Assembly: GCA_902806575.1 (NCBI GenBank)
Contig: CADCXD010000004.1
Span: 4,216,001-4,280,000, forward strand
Reading direction: 5' to 3'
Source of the DNA: Jackrogersella multiformis
Lineage: Eukaryota; Ascomycota; Sordariomycetes; Xylariales; Hypoxylaceae
Length of the DNA stretch: 64,000 bases
Below are positions 46,411 through 57,639 of the stretch, one piece after another (position 1 is the first letter of the stretch; each line of letters starts with the position of its first letter). A program made the position numbers and the translations under genes. The notes under the pieces are model-generated. The model was not told the origin of the DNA and ran no database searches. It worked only from the letters and a program-made list of their open reading frames with translations.

Positions 46411-48820
46411 TTAAAATCGCAAATCCCATCCGATCTGAGGCCCTAGCTTGGGCAACTCGTCGGCAACGCTCTGTACATCCTTATCGCCTCTGCCGCTAAG
46501 GCAGATGACCACATCCTCGTCCTTGTTCATCGTCTTGGCTAGTTCGAGAGCCCCATAGATTCCGTGAGCTGACTCGAGCGCGGGGATGATACCTTCCAGC
46601 TGGCTCATGAGTCTAAAGCCGATGAAGGCTTCGGCGTCGGTGGCAGCAATAAACTTGGCCCGCTGGGAGTCCTTCCAATTTGACAATTCGGGCCCAACAC
46701 CCGGATAGTCGAGCCCAGCCGAAATCGAGTGAGTATCCGAGATCTGCCCAAACTCGTTTTGCAAAACGTACGTCCTTACGCCGTGCAGCACACCCTTACT
46801 ACCCCCCGTCAACGTGGCCGAGTGCCGTGCCGTGTTAACACCGTCGCCTCCGGCTTCAACGCCAAGTAGCTTAACGCTAGGGTCATTCGAAAAGGGGTAG
46901 AACATGCCGGCGGCGTTGCTGCCTCCGCCGACGCAAGCTACAACGGCATCGGGCAATTTTCCCCGCTTCTCTTGCATCTGTGCCTTTGTCTCGTTGCCGA
47001 TGACTGACTGGAAGGTTCTGACGATGGTGGGGAATGGATGGGGCCCAATAGCAGATCCTATGATATAGTGGGTATCCTCAAGATGGACGACCCAGTAACG
47101 AAGTGCCTCGTTGACGGCATCTCGCAAAGTCTTGCTGCCGGCTTCGACTGCGATCACCTTGGCGCCGAGTAGCCGCATCCGGAAGACGTTCAATGCTTGA
47201 CGCCGGACATCTTCCTAAAGACATGGTGAGCCATTATCGATTCCTAGCGAGGAAAATAGAAGGGGGGGGGAGGGACTTACTGCACCCATAAAGACTGTAC
47301 ATTCCATGCCAAACTTAGCACAGACTGTAGCAGTTGCTACACCATGCTGACCAGCACCGGTCTCGGCGATGATCTTGGTTTTACCCAGCCGCCTCGCTAG
47401 CAAAATCTGACCCAACGCATTGTTGATCTTGTGAGATCCGGTATGGTTCAAGTCTTCTCTCTTCAGCCAGATGTTAGCGCCGCCGGCATATTCAGTCAGG
47501 CGTTCGGCTAGATGCAGTTGGCCCGGCCGTCCCATCCAGGGGTAGTAGGATCTGTACTCCTCCCAGAACTTAGGGTCATCCTTGATGGCATTGAAGCCTT
47601 CCTCCAGCTGGGACAGGCAGTCCATAAGGGACTCCGGCACGTATTGGCCGCCAAACTCGCCAAACCGTTCCGGGATCATGCCGTGGAGTGCGGCAAGTTG
47701 AGCAACTAAGGCAGCATCGTCATGCTCGGAAATTACTCCGTTGACCGTCACGTCCTCGCCACTGGGCTCTTTAGCTGCATTTATGGCCTCGATCACGCCC
47801 ACTTCTCGCGTCGTCTCTTGGCTCGTCCGCCCGCTTACATAGGCGCAGTACTCTTCGACGGCTTTGGCACCGGTACCGGGTTCAGCCTCCTGCAGGGTCG
47901 TGACAATCTGCGAGCCTATAACGACACCATCGGCAATGGAAGCTACAGACTGGAAGTGTTCGCGCGTCGACACACCAAAACCGACAGCGGCAGGCTTGTG
48001 GCCGCTGTACTTCTTGACCCGCTCAAGAAGATCCGGTAAGTTGGCATTGAGGGTACCCAAAGCGCCGGTCACACCCATGCGCGAGACGACGTAGATGAAA
48101 GAATCGGCAAGGGCGCACAGGATTCGCATACGGGTGTCGGACGTCGCGGGGGCAATCAGGGGCACATACGACAACGCGCCCTTGCTGCACAATTTTCTGA
48201 AAGAAACGGCCTCTTCGGGCGGCAAGTCGCAGACAATAAAGCCATTGATTCCCGCACCCTTGCAGTCTCGTAAGAGGGCATCCTCACCGTAGCTGAGCAA
48301 TGGATTGTAGTAACCCATTAATAGAACCGGGGCGGTCAGCCCTCTTGATCGGGCGTCGCGGACCATCTGCAAGGTGGACTGAATAGTGACACCATTGGCG
48401 AGAGCAATCGTATTCGACGTCTGGATAGTCGGGCCGTCTGCGATTGGGTCTGTGAAGGGCACACCAAGCTCGATGACATCTACAATATGTTAATAGATTA
48501 GTTACTGCCGCTGGTGGTCGCCATCAGTCTGTTCGCCACAACATACCAGCACCACCTTTCTGCATTCCGATCAAGACATCGGCCGTATCCTCAGGTTTGG
48601 GGTAGCCAGCAGTGACATACGTTACCAAGGCAGCCTGTATGATAACACAAATAGTCAGTAAAAGAGTGGCAATATAATAAAGTACTATATGCGCATGGTA
48701 ATGATCCGAATATATGTACGCACACGACAGAAGAAAAGGATAAGAAAATGATGAAAAAAGGTTGAAGCATACCCTATTCTCTGCCTTGCAGCGCTTGAAC
48801 GTCTGTTTGAGAGCCTCCAT
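46411..48820 (-). CDS. trp-3: Tryptophan synthase (fused alpha-beta)
   Basis: Catalyses the last two steps of tryptophan synthesis: indole-3-glycerol phosphate to indole (alpha) and indole + serine to tryptophan (beta, PLP). Four exons (48773-48820, 48547-48634, 47281-48479, 46411-47214) give 712 residues, close to Neurospora TRP-3. The alpha domain (~1-260) has MEALKQTFKRCKAENRAALV, VIELGVPFTDPIADGP with the catalytic Glu and Asp, and GYYNPLLSYG. A linker of ~50 residues leads to the beta domain: RFGEFGGQYVPESL, the PLP-lysine in NHTGSHKINNALGQ, ETGAGQHGVATA, and the phosphate-binding GGGSNA. The 16-codon first exon is fixed by strong splice sites and homology. Introns: 138, 67 and 66 nt. 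Confidence 0.97.
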
Positions 48821-48972
48821 GGTGCTTGAACTACCTAGGTAAGTCAATTGGGTTACGACAGAAGGGAATCAAGCAAAGAGGTAGCTCTGGAAGGGGGGGG
48901 ACAGAGTTTACTTCTATAATGGGGAGAAGTTTGAATATGAAGTCTGAAGTCTGAAGTCTGAAATCCGAAATC

Positions 48973-48979
48973 TGAGTCA
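48973..48979. promoter_or_regulatory. CPC1/GCN4-type site TGAGTCA
   Basis: A perfect TGA(C/G)TCA, the binding site of Gcn4/CPC-1 (general amino-acid control), lies 153 bp upstream of the tryptophan synthase ATG. A partial match TGAGTCG lies near 49045. Placement upstream of an amino-acid gene fits cross-pathway control. Confidence 0.6.
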
Positions 48980-49019
48980 ACATGGAAGGTACCGAGTACC
49001 TACTACGTAGTACATCCAT

Positions 49020-49930
49020 ACTTCCTAAAGCGATAACCGGAGTGTGAGTCGTTCTTTTCTAACCCCACCATACGCTTAAGTACCATAAGTACAATACCTA
49101 TCCCTGCCCACCATCTCCCGAACAGATAGACGGAGATATGGATCCATGCAAGGGACCACTCACAACGCCACTCTCTAAAAGTCTAAATGACAGAATTTTA
49201 TTGGCCACTGTTACCTAGCGATTCGAATGCAGTTATCCGTCTTAAGGCTTAATTAAGTTAGACATTGGGTATGAAAAAATGGAAAAATTGACAAAAATTA
49301 CAGACCGTACAACACCAGGGATTCGCTGGTCGTCACCGACCCAACTACTAATCTGGCGGTATCTGGTTTATCAAGGGGAGAGCGGACGGGATCCCGAGTT
49401 TTCCAGATCCTATGGTCGTACATGGAAGTTATATTTCTTGTAGTACTTTATATCACTTACATCCGCTATCCATACCTACCTAGGTACATCACGCAAGTAC
49501 CTAGGTAGGTATACATGTAAATGCACAAGGGAAAAAAAAACCTCAATCGGGCACATACATACATAAGGTACCTACCTAGCTACATAAGGTACATGTAGGT
49601 TGGTACACAAGATGATGAACCAATTAGAATCCATCTCCAAAATGAATGAGGAAGTTCGAGACAACCTTAGAAGTACTCCGTACCGAGAGCGTTAAATACC
49701 TAGGTACAAGTAGGTAAGTACGCACTAGCGTGATTGATCTTTATAAGCCGCAAGGCGGCAATTACGGTTTACATAGGTACATCGAATTACATCACCTCGA
49801 ACTTTTTGTCTCGGATATATTCAGACCTAGGTATTTAATATATTCAGCCTTAAGTTTCTAATATATTCATCTAAGTACCCAATTCTTTACTCGGTAAACT
49901 GTACAAATTTAACGCAACTATAGACTCACA
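49020..49930. other. Divergent intergenic region
   Basis: About 900 bp between the tryptophan synthase and SDHAF4 promoters. It contains ACCTAGGT palindromes (49481-49512, 49698-49705, 49828-49835) and a repeated TATTCA stretch near 49820-49870. No gene is seen. Confidence 0.6.
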
Positions 49931-50437
49931 ATGGTATCCCGCCTCACCCACCTCGTCCGGGTCGTCTCGCGACCCCTCCCACTTTCGCAGCATTCTCCAG
50001 CACTACCAGTAGTATTATTCCTCCTACCTTTACAAGGCCGACAACCCATCCGCCATGCTTCCAATCACGCCAATCCTTTTCAATCGACGCCCTCGCCGCT
50101 GCGTCTCCCGCCCGACCAGCAAGCCGAGTTTGAGCGACTGCAGCGGACAGCCAACACTCAGGAGGGCTTCAACCCGACCTCGACTCCCGACTTGACCTCT
50201 CCCATCTCCTCTCACTCCGCTACCGCCAGTACTCCCCTCGCCGTAGACGGAAAGATGACCGCAACCCCGGAAATCGATGCCGATTTAGCCCCCATGCCGC
50301 TTCGGAAAGGCGCGCCACCCGAGTTTGAGGGAGACGTCAACCCCAAAACTGGCGAGGTCGGCGGGCCTAAGAATGAACCCTTGCGCTGGGGACCTGGTGG
50401 CGATTATAGTTTTAATGGCCGAGTCACTGATTTCTAA
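49931..50437 (+). CDS. Succinate dehydrogenase assembly factor 4 (SDHAF4/Sdh8)
   Basis: A single exon of 168 residues. The Arg-rich, acid-poor N-terminus (MVSRLTHLVRVVSRPLPLSQ) is a mitochondrial presequence. The C-terminus carries the DUF1674 signature: PPEFEGDVNPKTGEVGGPKN, EPLRWGPGGDYSFNGRVTDF. In yeast and animals the factor binds free flavinated Sdh1/SDHA in the matrix and helps its assembly into complex II. The linker between presequence and domain is longer and more Ser/Thr-rich than in yeast. The last three residues (TDF) end the protein as in the family, so no 3' exon is expected. It is convergent with the Rxt3 gene. Confidence 0.93.
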   Translation: MVSRLTHLVRVVSRPLPLSQHSPALPVVLFLLPLQGRQPIRHASNHANPFQSTPSPLRLPPDQQAEFERLQRTANTQEGFNPTSTPDLTSPISSHSATASTPLAVDGKMTATPEIDADLAPMPLRKGAPPEFEGDVNPKTGEVGGPKNEPLRWGPGGDYSFNGRVTDF

Positions 50438-51189
50438 GGAGGACCCCAAGAGCTCAATCCCAGTTTGTGAAGCGGCTGATCGTCTCATGCCCATATCTCC
50501 ATGGGATAGCCATGCTGGTTGTTACAGGAGAAGATACCGCTTCCTGAATGTGCAAAATTCTGGAGCAGTGAGGTTAACTACGGAGTTCTCCGAGCTATGG
50601 GTTACACGCTGAATAAATTTATACGCTGTAATGCAGCTATCTAGGTAATAATAACCGTTCCTTTTAAGCCAAGCGCTAACCTCGTATAGCGACACAGTGC
50701 AAAGTTGGGCCTATAAATCCTTGGAAATGAAACTTGGCTTCCTAAGATTATATATCAGTCATAATATACTATTAAAAATATATGCTCTGAGGTATATATA
50801 TACATCACGTTAGAGATCATTCATCCATTCGCGCCACGTGGTAGTGTGAATTTGTCGAGCCGCCAGCCTGTCGTGCGCAATTGCAACACCTAACATATAT
50901 ATCATCACATATAGTCCTGCTAAGAACCCCATGCTATGCTAAGAACGCAAGTAGAAGAGCGAACACAGGTCAGATAGGTAGGTATCGTGGAAGGCCATCA
51001 AGAGAAAGAAAAAAAGCAACGGTGTCAAATCCCTCTACTTTACATAGTTCCAGCTCTAGCTTTCGGCTATTCCCATGTATTGAAGGCTGGCGTAGTTCCC
51101 GCAGCCGGTTCCCTCCCCCCGCGATATAGTTAGCCCCGAGCCTGTGCTTACGTAGAAGTACCGACAGGTACATATACTCTACGCCTGTC
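50438..51189. other. Convergent intergenic spacer
   Basis: About 750 bp between the SDHAF4 and Rxt3 stops. Mixed composition with an AT-rich middle (50740-50820). No gene recognised. Confidence 0.6.
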
Positions 51190-54100
51190 TCATTCTTCCG
51201 CAGCAGCAATGGCAGCAATAGCACCTATCGTCTTCGTAATCTGACTCTCCGCAGAGTCACTCTTCTCCTTGGCTTTGCTGTCCGAGTCCGCCTTTGTGCC
51301 TGTGCCAGGTTTTTCCTGGCCCGGCGTGGAGCTAACATTGTTCAGGGCGGCGGCGGGGCGGTTCTCCTTATTGCCTTCTTCATTGCTACTGTCGGCCGAC
51401 CTCCTGTTACTCTTTTCCTTGCTAGCGCTGGTGTCCCTTGCCCCCGCCATCTTGCTCATGATATCCTTCTCGCCTATGTCCACCACCTGACTCCGGTTGA
51501 CTTCGCTCATGGCTTTTCTTATTCGCTCCCTGCGCGCTTTGCCTCGAAGCCGACTCTGCGGCGCTGCACCGTCCACCCAACGCACGTTGAGAATCATGAA
51601 ACTAATCCCATCGTGGATCGACTTCCGTCCGTTATACGTCCCACCAAATTCGCGACTCTGGATGCCGAAACGCGTCGAACTACTATACTTCTCAAGGGCG
51701 GGCAAGACCAGGAGCGTCACGTGCAAATCCCGGTCGGCGGGTATGTGGACGGGACCGGAAGCCGGTGGTGAAGTCAACACCTCGAGGTGTTGCTCCGCAG
51801 GTGCAGCGCGCTGCTTCTTCGAGGTGGCGGGTTTATATAAGTCGAGCAAATCAACGTCCACATCGTTGCCCCATTCGCCCCGAATCCAGCCTGCATGGAT
51901 ACATGCGGCGACGACATCGGAGTCATCGGTGTAGACGTCCGTGCCCCAGACGGCTCGACGAGACGTTATCTCCTCCCGAGAGGGCGGACTCAGGTGTATA
52001 CGAGGAATCTTGACCGTCAAAGTCGAGTTCTCGTTACCTTTGATCACTTCCATCGGAAGCGGACGCGGGTTCGACGCATAACCGAACTTGGAATGGGATG
52101 ACTCTAATTTGCTAGGCTTCAGAACCACTTGGTATACAACGTCACCAAGATGTTTTCGCGGTCGATCCGCGACGCTGTCGAGGACCGCTTGTGAGGAGAT
52201 TTTGTGCTTCGGCTTCGGGATTATGGTCGAGCCAGGGGCTGTTGATTTCGAAGACGGGGCCGCGGCTGACCTGGGAGGTTGGTGGTGATGAGTGAGAGCT
52301 GTGAAGTCTTTGCGTGTTGGAGATGGTATCGGCGTGTTAGTTTTGAGGGTTTTGAGTTGCCCATTGGCTGCTTGAGGGGGCGAGGTGGTTCTTTCCTGGC
52401 CATGATGATGGTGGTGGTGATGACTAAAAAAAGTATTATAATGAATATGGGCTGAAGCGAATGGAATACAAGAGTCGTTACTTACTGGTGATGGTGGTGA
52501 TGAGCATGGGTCTTGGAACGCTTAGCCCTCCCTACCGGTGTAATCCTACCAGTACTATCCTCATCACCCTTGCCATCATCGTCCTTGGCCTTCCTTCGTT
52601 TTCCTCTCGTAGTCGTCTTCGCCGGAGCGTCCACGAGTATCTCATGGCCTGGATGCTCATCATCACGCCGCGTAGGTCCCGCGTTGGAGAACTGGGTTTG
52701 CATCCCCGGGGGCACCGGGCTAGAGACACTGATACCGCGAACACCGCTTCCTATGCCGGAGAACATACGGCCGAATTCACTCTTGATCCCAGGTTCGCCA
52801 GCGGGACCCTGCAGCTGGGGTTGCGCGCCCTGAACAGCTTGGGGTAGGGGAGATACCCGTCCTTACGGTTGATCTCCTGGATACCGAGGAAGCCTCGCTG
52901 ATGCCCGGCGGGAGTAGGGCCGTCATCCATAGCACGCGGCCGACCTGCCTCAAATACTGCCGCGCCGGGCCCGCCATTGTACGCGACCGAGGGAGGAGGC
53001 GGACCTTCATCGGGAGGGCGACCTCGATGAACTGCTGGTGGCGGCGGTTGCTGTTGAGGGTGTGCCGGAACAAATCGGTGTCTGTCGGGAGATTCGAAAG
53101 GATGAGTAGGCTGTGGGCCTGGTTGGCTCGCGGGTATCACGTGGGGAGGCGGTCCAGTTGCTGGAAATCGTTCGTGGGGAGGAGGCTGCGCGTAAGCAGG
53201 ATGCGCCCCGTACGGCGCGGCTGTGGTCGAAGGAAACTCGCCTGGTCTCGGGCTAGGGTAGGCTGGACCATACGCATCTCGTGGCGGTGGCTGATCATAG
53301 CCGGGTCGTTGCCAGTTTGCAAGGTCTCGGGGGTCAGGTCTTGCATAAGGCGGCTGCCGCGAAAGCACCTGAGGACCGAGTTCTGCAGGATGTTGGCCGT
53401 GTGGGCGACTCGGGTCGGATGTGGTCCTCTCTCTTCTAGCCCTCTCGCGCATTTCCATTTCCCTCTCCCTCTCCCTCTCCATCTCACGCTCTCTCTCCCT
53501 TTCTCTCTCGATTCGTTCTCTATCGGCCATGAACGGGCGCTGCTCCTCGTAGTGCATCCTCTCCCTCTCTCGCCTATCCCTTTCCAGGAACTCTGCTTCT
53601 CTATTCATCTGCTCCCTGATCTCTCGGTCTGAAACAAAGCGACGCTGCTCCTCGTAGGGCATGGTCCGGGTGTGTCGCTCCGGGTTGTACTCGGCCGGCC
53701 CAGGTGGTCGCGCCTCTTCTCGCCTACCGTACATAGGATCTCCGGGTGGCTGGCCTCTCCCCATGTCTACAGATCTTGGAGGTATGCCATGATAGGATCT
53801 CGGCTGGCTACTCGGCCTTGGAGGCACGTTAGAATGAGGGATCCGTCCCGGCTGCTCTCTCCTTTCTTCGGCTGGCGGCATCGGTGGACCACGTTGCGGG
53901 TACGCTTGTGGTGTGTTGTATCGAGACAACTCGGGAGTTCCATACATGCCCTGTGGGGGCGATCCAGCTGCGTTACCCCTATGGTCCCTCGCATCGAACG
54001 GTCTACCTTGATCGGGTGTTTGAGGTCGTCTGTTGTAGGCAACATATTCGTTTGTGGTTTGCATTCTAGGCGATGCATGAACAGGCGCAGTATACGCAGG

Positions 54101-54739
54101 TCCTGAAACAGCAGAAGTGGTGGCGGGAGGTGGGAAAGAGGTCGGGTGGCCTGGAGTTGGCTCGCGAGGAGCTGGAGGAGGCCCCCCAAGCATCGACGAT
54201 ATCGACATGCTCCCTCCCGTGCTTCCTGTTCTAGGTATGGAGTTAAGCGCAGGAAGCTCTCGAGCCGAAGGAAAAGAGCTCGGGGGGCCGAGATTCATGG
54301 GAGGAGCTCTCGGCGCAGGCTGACCGCCATAATGACCCATCTGATGCTGATGCGCAGGATGAGGAGCCGGTGGTTGTTGGTGTTGATGCTGAGGAGAAGA
54401 GGGAGGAGGCATGTTTCTGGTTAGAGGAGCATTGACAGAAGACGAACTTTGGTGTCGCGAATGAGTGGGCGCGGGATGTGATGTCGGATCTTGTGCATAG
54501 GATGGTGGCGGTCTCGATTGCGGGTAGAAGGGACTTGTGTCGGATGGTCGTCGCTGATGCTCGCCGTACACTGCAGGACCTGCGGATGCGGGATTCGAAG
54601 GGTGAAAGGGTGAAGAGGTTGTTGTTGCTGCTGTCGAAGTCGAGCTAGACGCCGGTGGGAATCGCGATCGGGCATAGACAGGTGGTGATGCAGCATTTCG
54701 AGAAAAAGGGAGTTGTGACGGCGGCTGTCTTGAATCCAT
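51190..54739 (-). CDS. Rxt3 subunit of the Rpd3L-type histone deacetylase complex (apparent frameshift)
   Basis: Rxt3 is a component of the large Rpd3/Sin3 deacetylase complex acting on promoter chromatin. Exons: 52486-54739 and 51190-52423, with a 62-nt intron (GTAAGT...TTTTTAG), ~1162 residues if the shift near 52860 is bridged. Residues 1-~620 are Pro/Gln/Ser-rich and disordered, with an Arg/Glu block (RERERE..., ~residues 385-445). EINRK near 52865 should continue SPLPQAVQGAQPQ and EPGIKSEFGRMFSGIGSG, but that segment lies in another frame, one base out. A 13-His run spans the intron. The Rxt3 domain follows with VVLKPSKLESSHSKFGY, TLTVKIPRIHL and RRAVWGTDVYTDDSDVVAAC then IHAGWIRG. The tail is Lys/Glu/Ser-rich. 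Either a true frameshift or an assembly error; no splice solution keeps the frame. Confidence 0.88.
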
Positions 54740-57639
54740 GGCCGCCCAACGGTTTCTGTTTTATTTATTTCTATACCCACCTAATGCTTAGGTAGATATG
54801 GAGATGATGCAGTAGGATAGGCAGGTAGGTAGGTAGGTAGGTCTAAAACCAACACTACCAGTGTTATTTCGAGTATTCTCCTTCGAGTGTTTCTCCGTCG
54901 CGAAATGTCTTAGTAAAAAATAGTAACAATATTAATAAAAAAGTGACGGTTTCGGTTTTCTGGCTTGCTCTACTCTCTCCCTCTCTCTAGGGCTCTCTCT
55001 TCTATTTCTCTCGACCACTGCCGCTGCTACTGCCACTGACGTGTGTGTATAGGTATTCTGCTCGACACGCGCTTCTCTCATAAGGATAACGGGATACGTT
55101 AAACGAGCCAAGTGAAAGAAGGGGGAAGAAAGGTGAAGAAAGACAATGACGACGATGTCGACACGAGATATTCTTCTCTTTTTCTTTTGGTAATCCTTTT
55201 GGGAACCCGTGCCTAGGTAAGAGAGAGAGAAAAGGTAAGGTGTGTAAATTTGAGATGGACGGGTAAATCAAAGTAGCGCAATAGCCAAAACTGACCAGGA
55301 ATGGGAAAATCAATATACCTAGGAGTTTAAAGAAGCACCAGTCCTGGCAGTGGCAGTCTCACACAAACCCATACGACAGGTACCACAAGCGCGCCTCATG
55401 CACAGCTTTTGTCACTTGTGTGGTGCTAGGTATTCTTTTTTTAACGCTAAACCTTCCTTGAACCACTTAGCTTGGTTGGCCCCTTGGCTTGGTGGAGCTG
55501 GGGGGGGGGGACCGATGACAGACCAGCTTTCGTCAACAAGGGTCCGGATTGTTTAGATTTGCTTCAAAGCTTTTGCTTTGCGAAAAGGGTGTGGATGCTG
55601 TATGTACCTTAGTACGGAAGGTTGTGTGTGTACATAGGTACCTGAGTATGGTGTAGGTACCTACATGTAGGTATGTACACTAGATAGATAGATGTACCTA
55701 GGTACTTAGGTATGTATAGATGGATGGATGGGGATAGAGATGGGGGGCGGGAGCTTGTGAGTTGTGCTAAATGGAGGTCAACCTTGGTGGAAGCTGCCCA
55801 GGTGCGAGTGGTCCATTAAGACATGCATTTACCCTGATCCCTAAGCACAGGTTTTAATTATCCTTGTCGAATCCACAGCATCCACTTGCCAAGTACGCGG
55901 CTATCCGCACCTAAAAAGCATCTACCCCCCTTGCCCCCTCTTGTACCTTGCGGGTCTCTGTTGTTAAGGAAGCACAGAACACGGAATAGGGAACACGAAG
56001 AGGGTTGTAAAACGGCGAGTTGATATTGATAGGTGATAGGGATGGGTGGCAGTATTAGTGGTGGTGGTATTGGTATTGGTGGTCTTCTGGCTGAGTAAAT
56101 AATCTCGTTTTATCAAAGGCCTAAGGCGGTCTGCATTGAAAACTGATATAGTGCAATGGCTTGGCTAGATGGACGTTGCGGTTGAGTTAATAAGAAGCTT
56201 GCGCAGCCGTTGGATCTGGCTTTCTTTTTAAAGTTCTTGTTCTACCGCAAAGTTAGGTACGTTGTTTGTGCTGAGGTTAAGCGAAAATTAGGGGACCTAA
56301 ATTAACAGCTACTAAAAGGGGTTAGTAGGAATATATTGTCTCCACTTAAAGCTTGGTCTAGGTACATAATGCACCACCCAGGTAATGTATGAACCTAGGT
56401 ACCTACTACAAAGGTAAAGCGGGGAAGACGGAAACACGATGATGGTAATTATGATGTCGATAGTTCGAGGGATAAGATTGAACAATCAAGCCAGCAAGCG
56501 CACCGTTATCCTCTCTCTTTTAATACAGGCACCTCCCGGGTTGGTTGGATGTATGGTATGTGTGTAAACTCAAACTCAGCAAACCGTTTACCTGCAATGA
56601 TTATTGCGATCAAGATAACCTTAATCGATCATTTGACCACCTACACCAGGTACTTTCCCTCCTTTCTAATCTTACCTAGATATGGACGCTAGTGCGGGAA
56701 ACTAATAATAAGCTTTTTAATACGCCCCGACGAATCGGTAGAAACCGCCAACGATCGATAATGATAATGATGATGACGACGACGACGACCCGAGATAAAA
56801 TACCTAGAAAGGTACTCGACATACCTTCCTATCCACGTTATTGCTTGAGAGTAACAAAATACTTAGGTACAAGTAGTTCATGTAGTTCATGTAGTTCATG
56901 TAGTTCATATAGTTCAAGAGGTTAAAGATGTGGAAATGTCCGGAACGGCCCCTAAGGTAGAGATGCGGACGAATCGAGACAGAGATACGCCTGACGGTGA
57001 TCGTGCTGTCGGAATGTTAGTTGGTAAAGTACCTAGGTACCTAGAGAGCAAGATACAGTCAGCCAACACATAAATTATACATGACTGGCATACTCGTCAC
57101 GTCGTGATAATCATATCTATGCATTATACCTAAATATATATGTGTACCTATGTGTTTGTGTTTGTAGATGCGGTGACTCTGCTCTTTGTTTCGCCGAGGA
57201 TTGCTGTCTTTTGGATGATGGGGTTTCCGACCTTGCATCATGCATTGCTGCCGTCATGCAGACCTAGAAGCACCTATTAACGGCCCATTATTACCTAATA
57301 TTGCCTACGTAGATATATAAGGTATTAGGTATTCATTGTTCAGAAGAGGCATGCACGCATAGAATAGAAGAGTTTGCCGGGTACATGTACAAGGTTACGC
57401 ATTACACATTACAACTTCATTTGATGAAGACGAGATGGATATACCTACTAGGTAGCCAGTGCTAGTAGTAATGTGGTATGAGATATTCGGGGAAAGAGAG
57501 AAATAGATTCGCCTAATACAGTAAGATATTAATTGGACAAGGAACAAGCGGCAGGAACAGGCAGGAGAACACCTCGGCTGTAATATGTAAGTACCTATAT
57601 AGGTACATATAAGACATACATCCATTTACTTATACCTAT
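54740..57639. other. Intergenic region upstream of Rxt3, no gene recognised
   Basis: About 2.9 kb. The first ~300 bp (pyrimidine tract CTCTCTCCCTCTCTCT at ~54970-54990 on the plus strand, AGGT repeats at 54822-54842) is likely Rxt3 leader and promoter. Farther out are ACCTAGGT palindromes (55697, 56394, 57032-57042) and a 9-bp tandem repeat at 56874-56927. No domain-bearing frame. Confidence 0.55.
56874..56927. repeat. 9-bp tandem repeat TAGTTCATG
   Basis: Six head-to-tail units: four perfect TAGTTCATG followed by TAGTTCATA and TAGTTCAAG. Minisatellite-like, in non-coding DNA. Confidence 0.9.

Noticed and set aside
52751..52860. Frame-0 C-terminus after EINRKDGY as the true end of a separate protein
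   Set aside because: The conserved continuation is present one base out of frame and leads through the Rxt3 domain, so this is one disrupted gene, not two.
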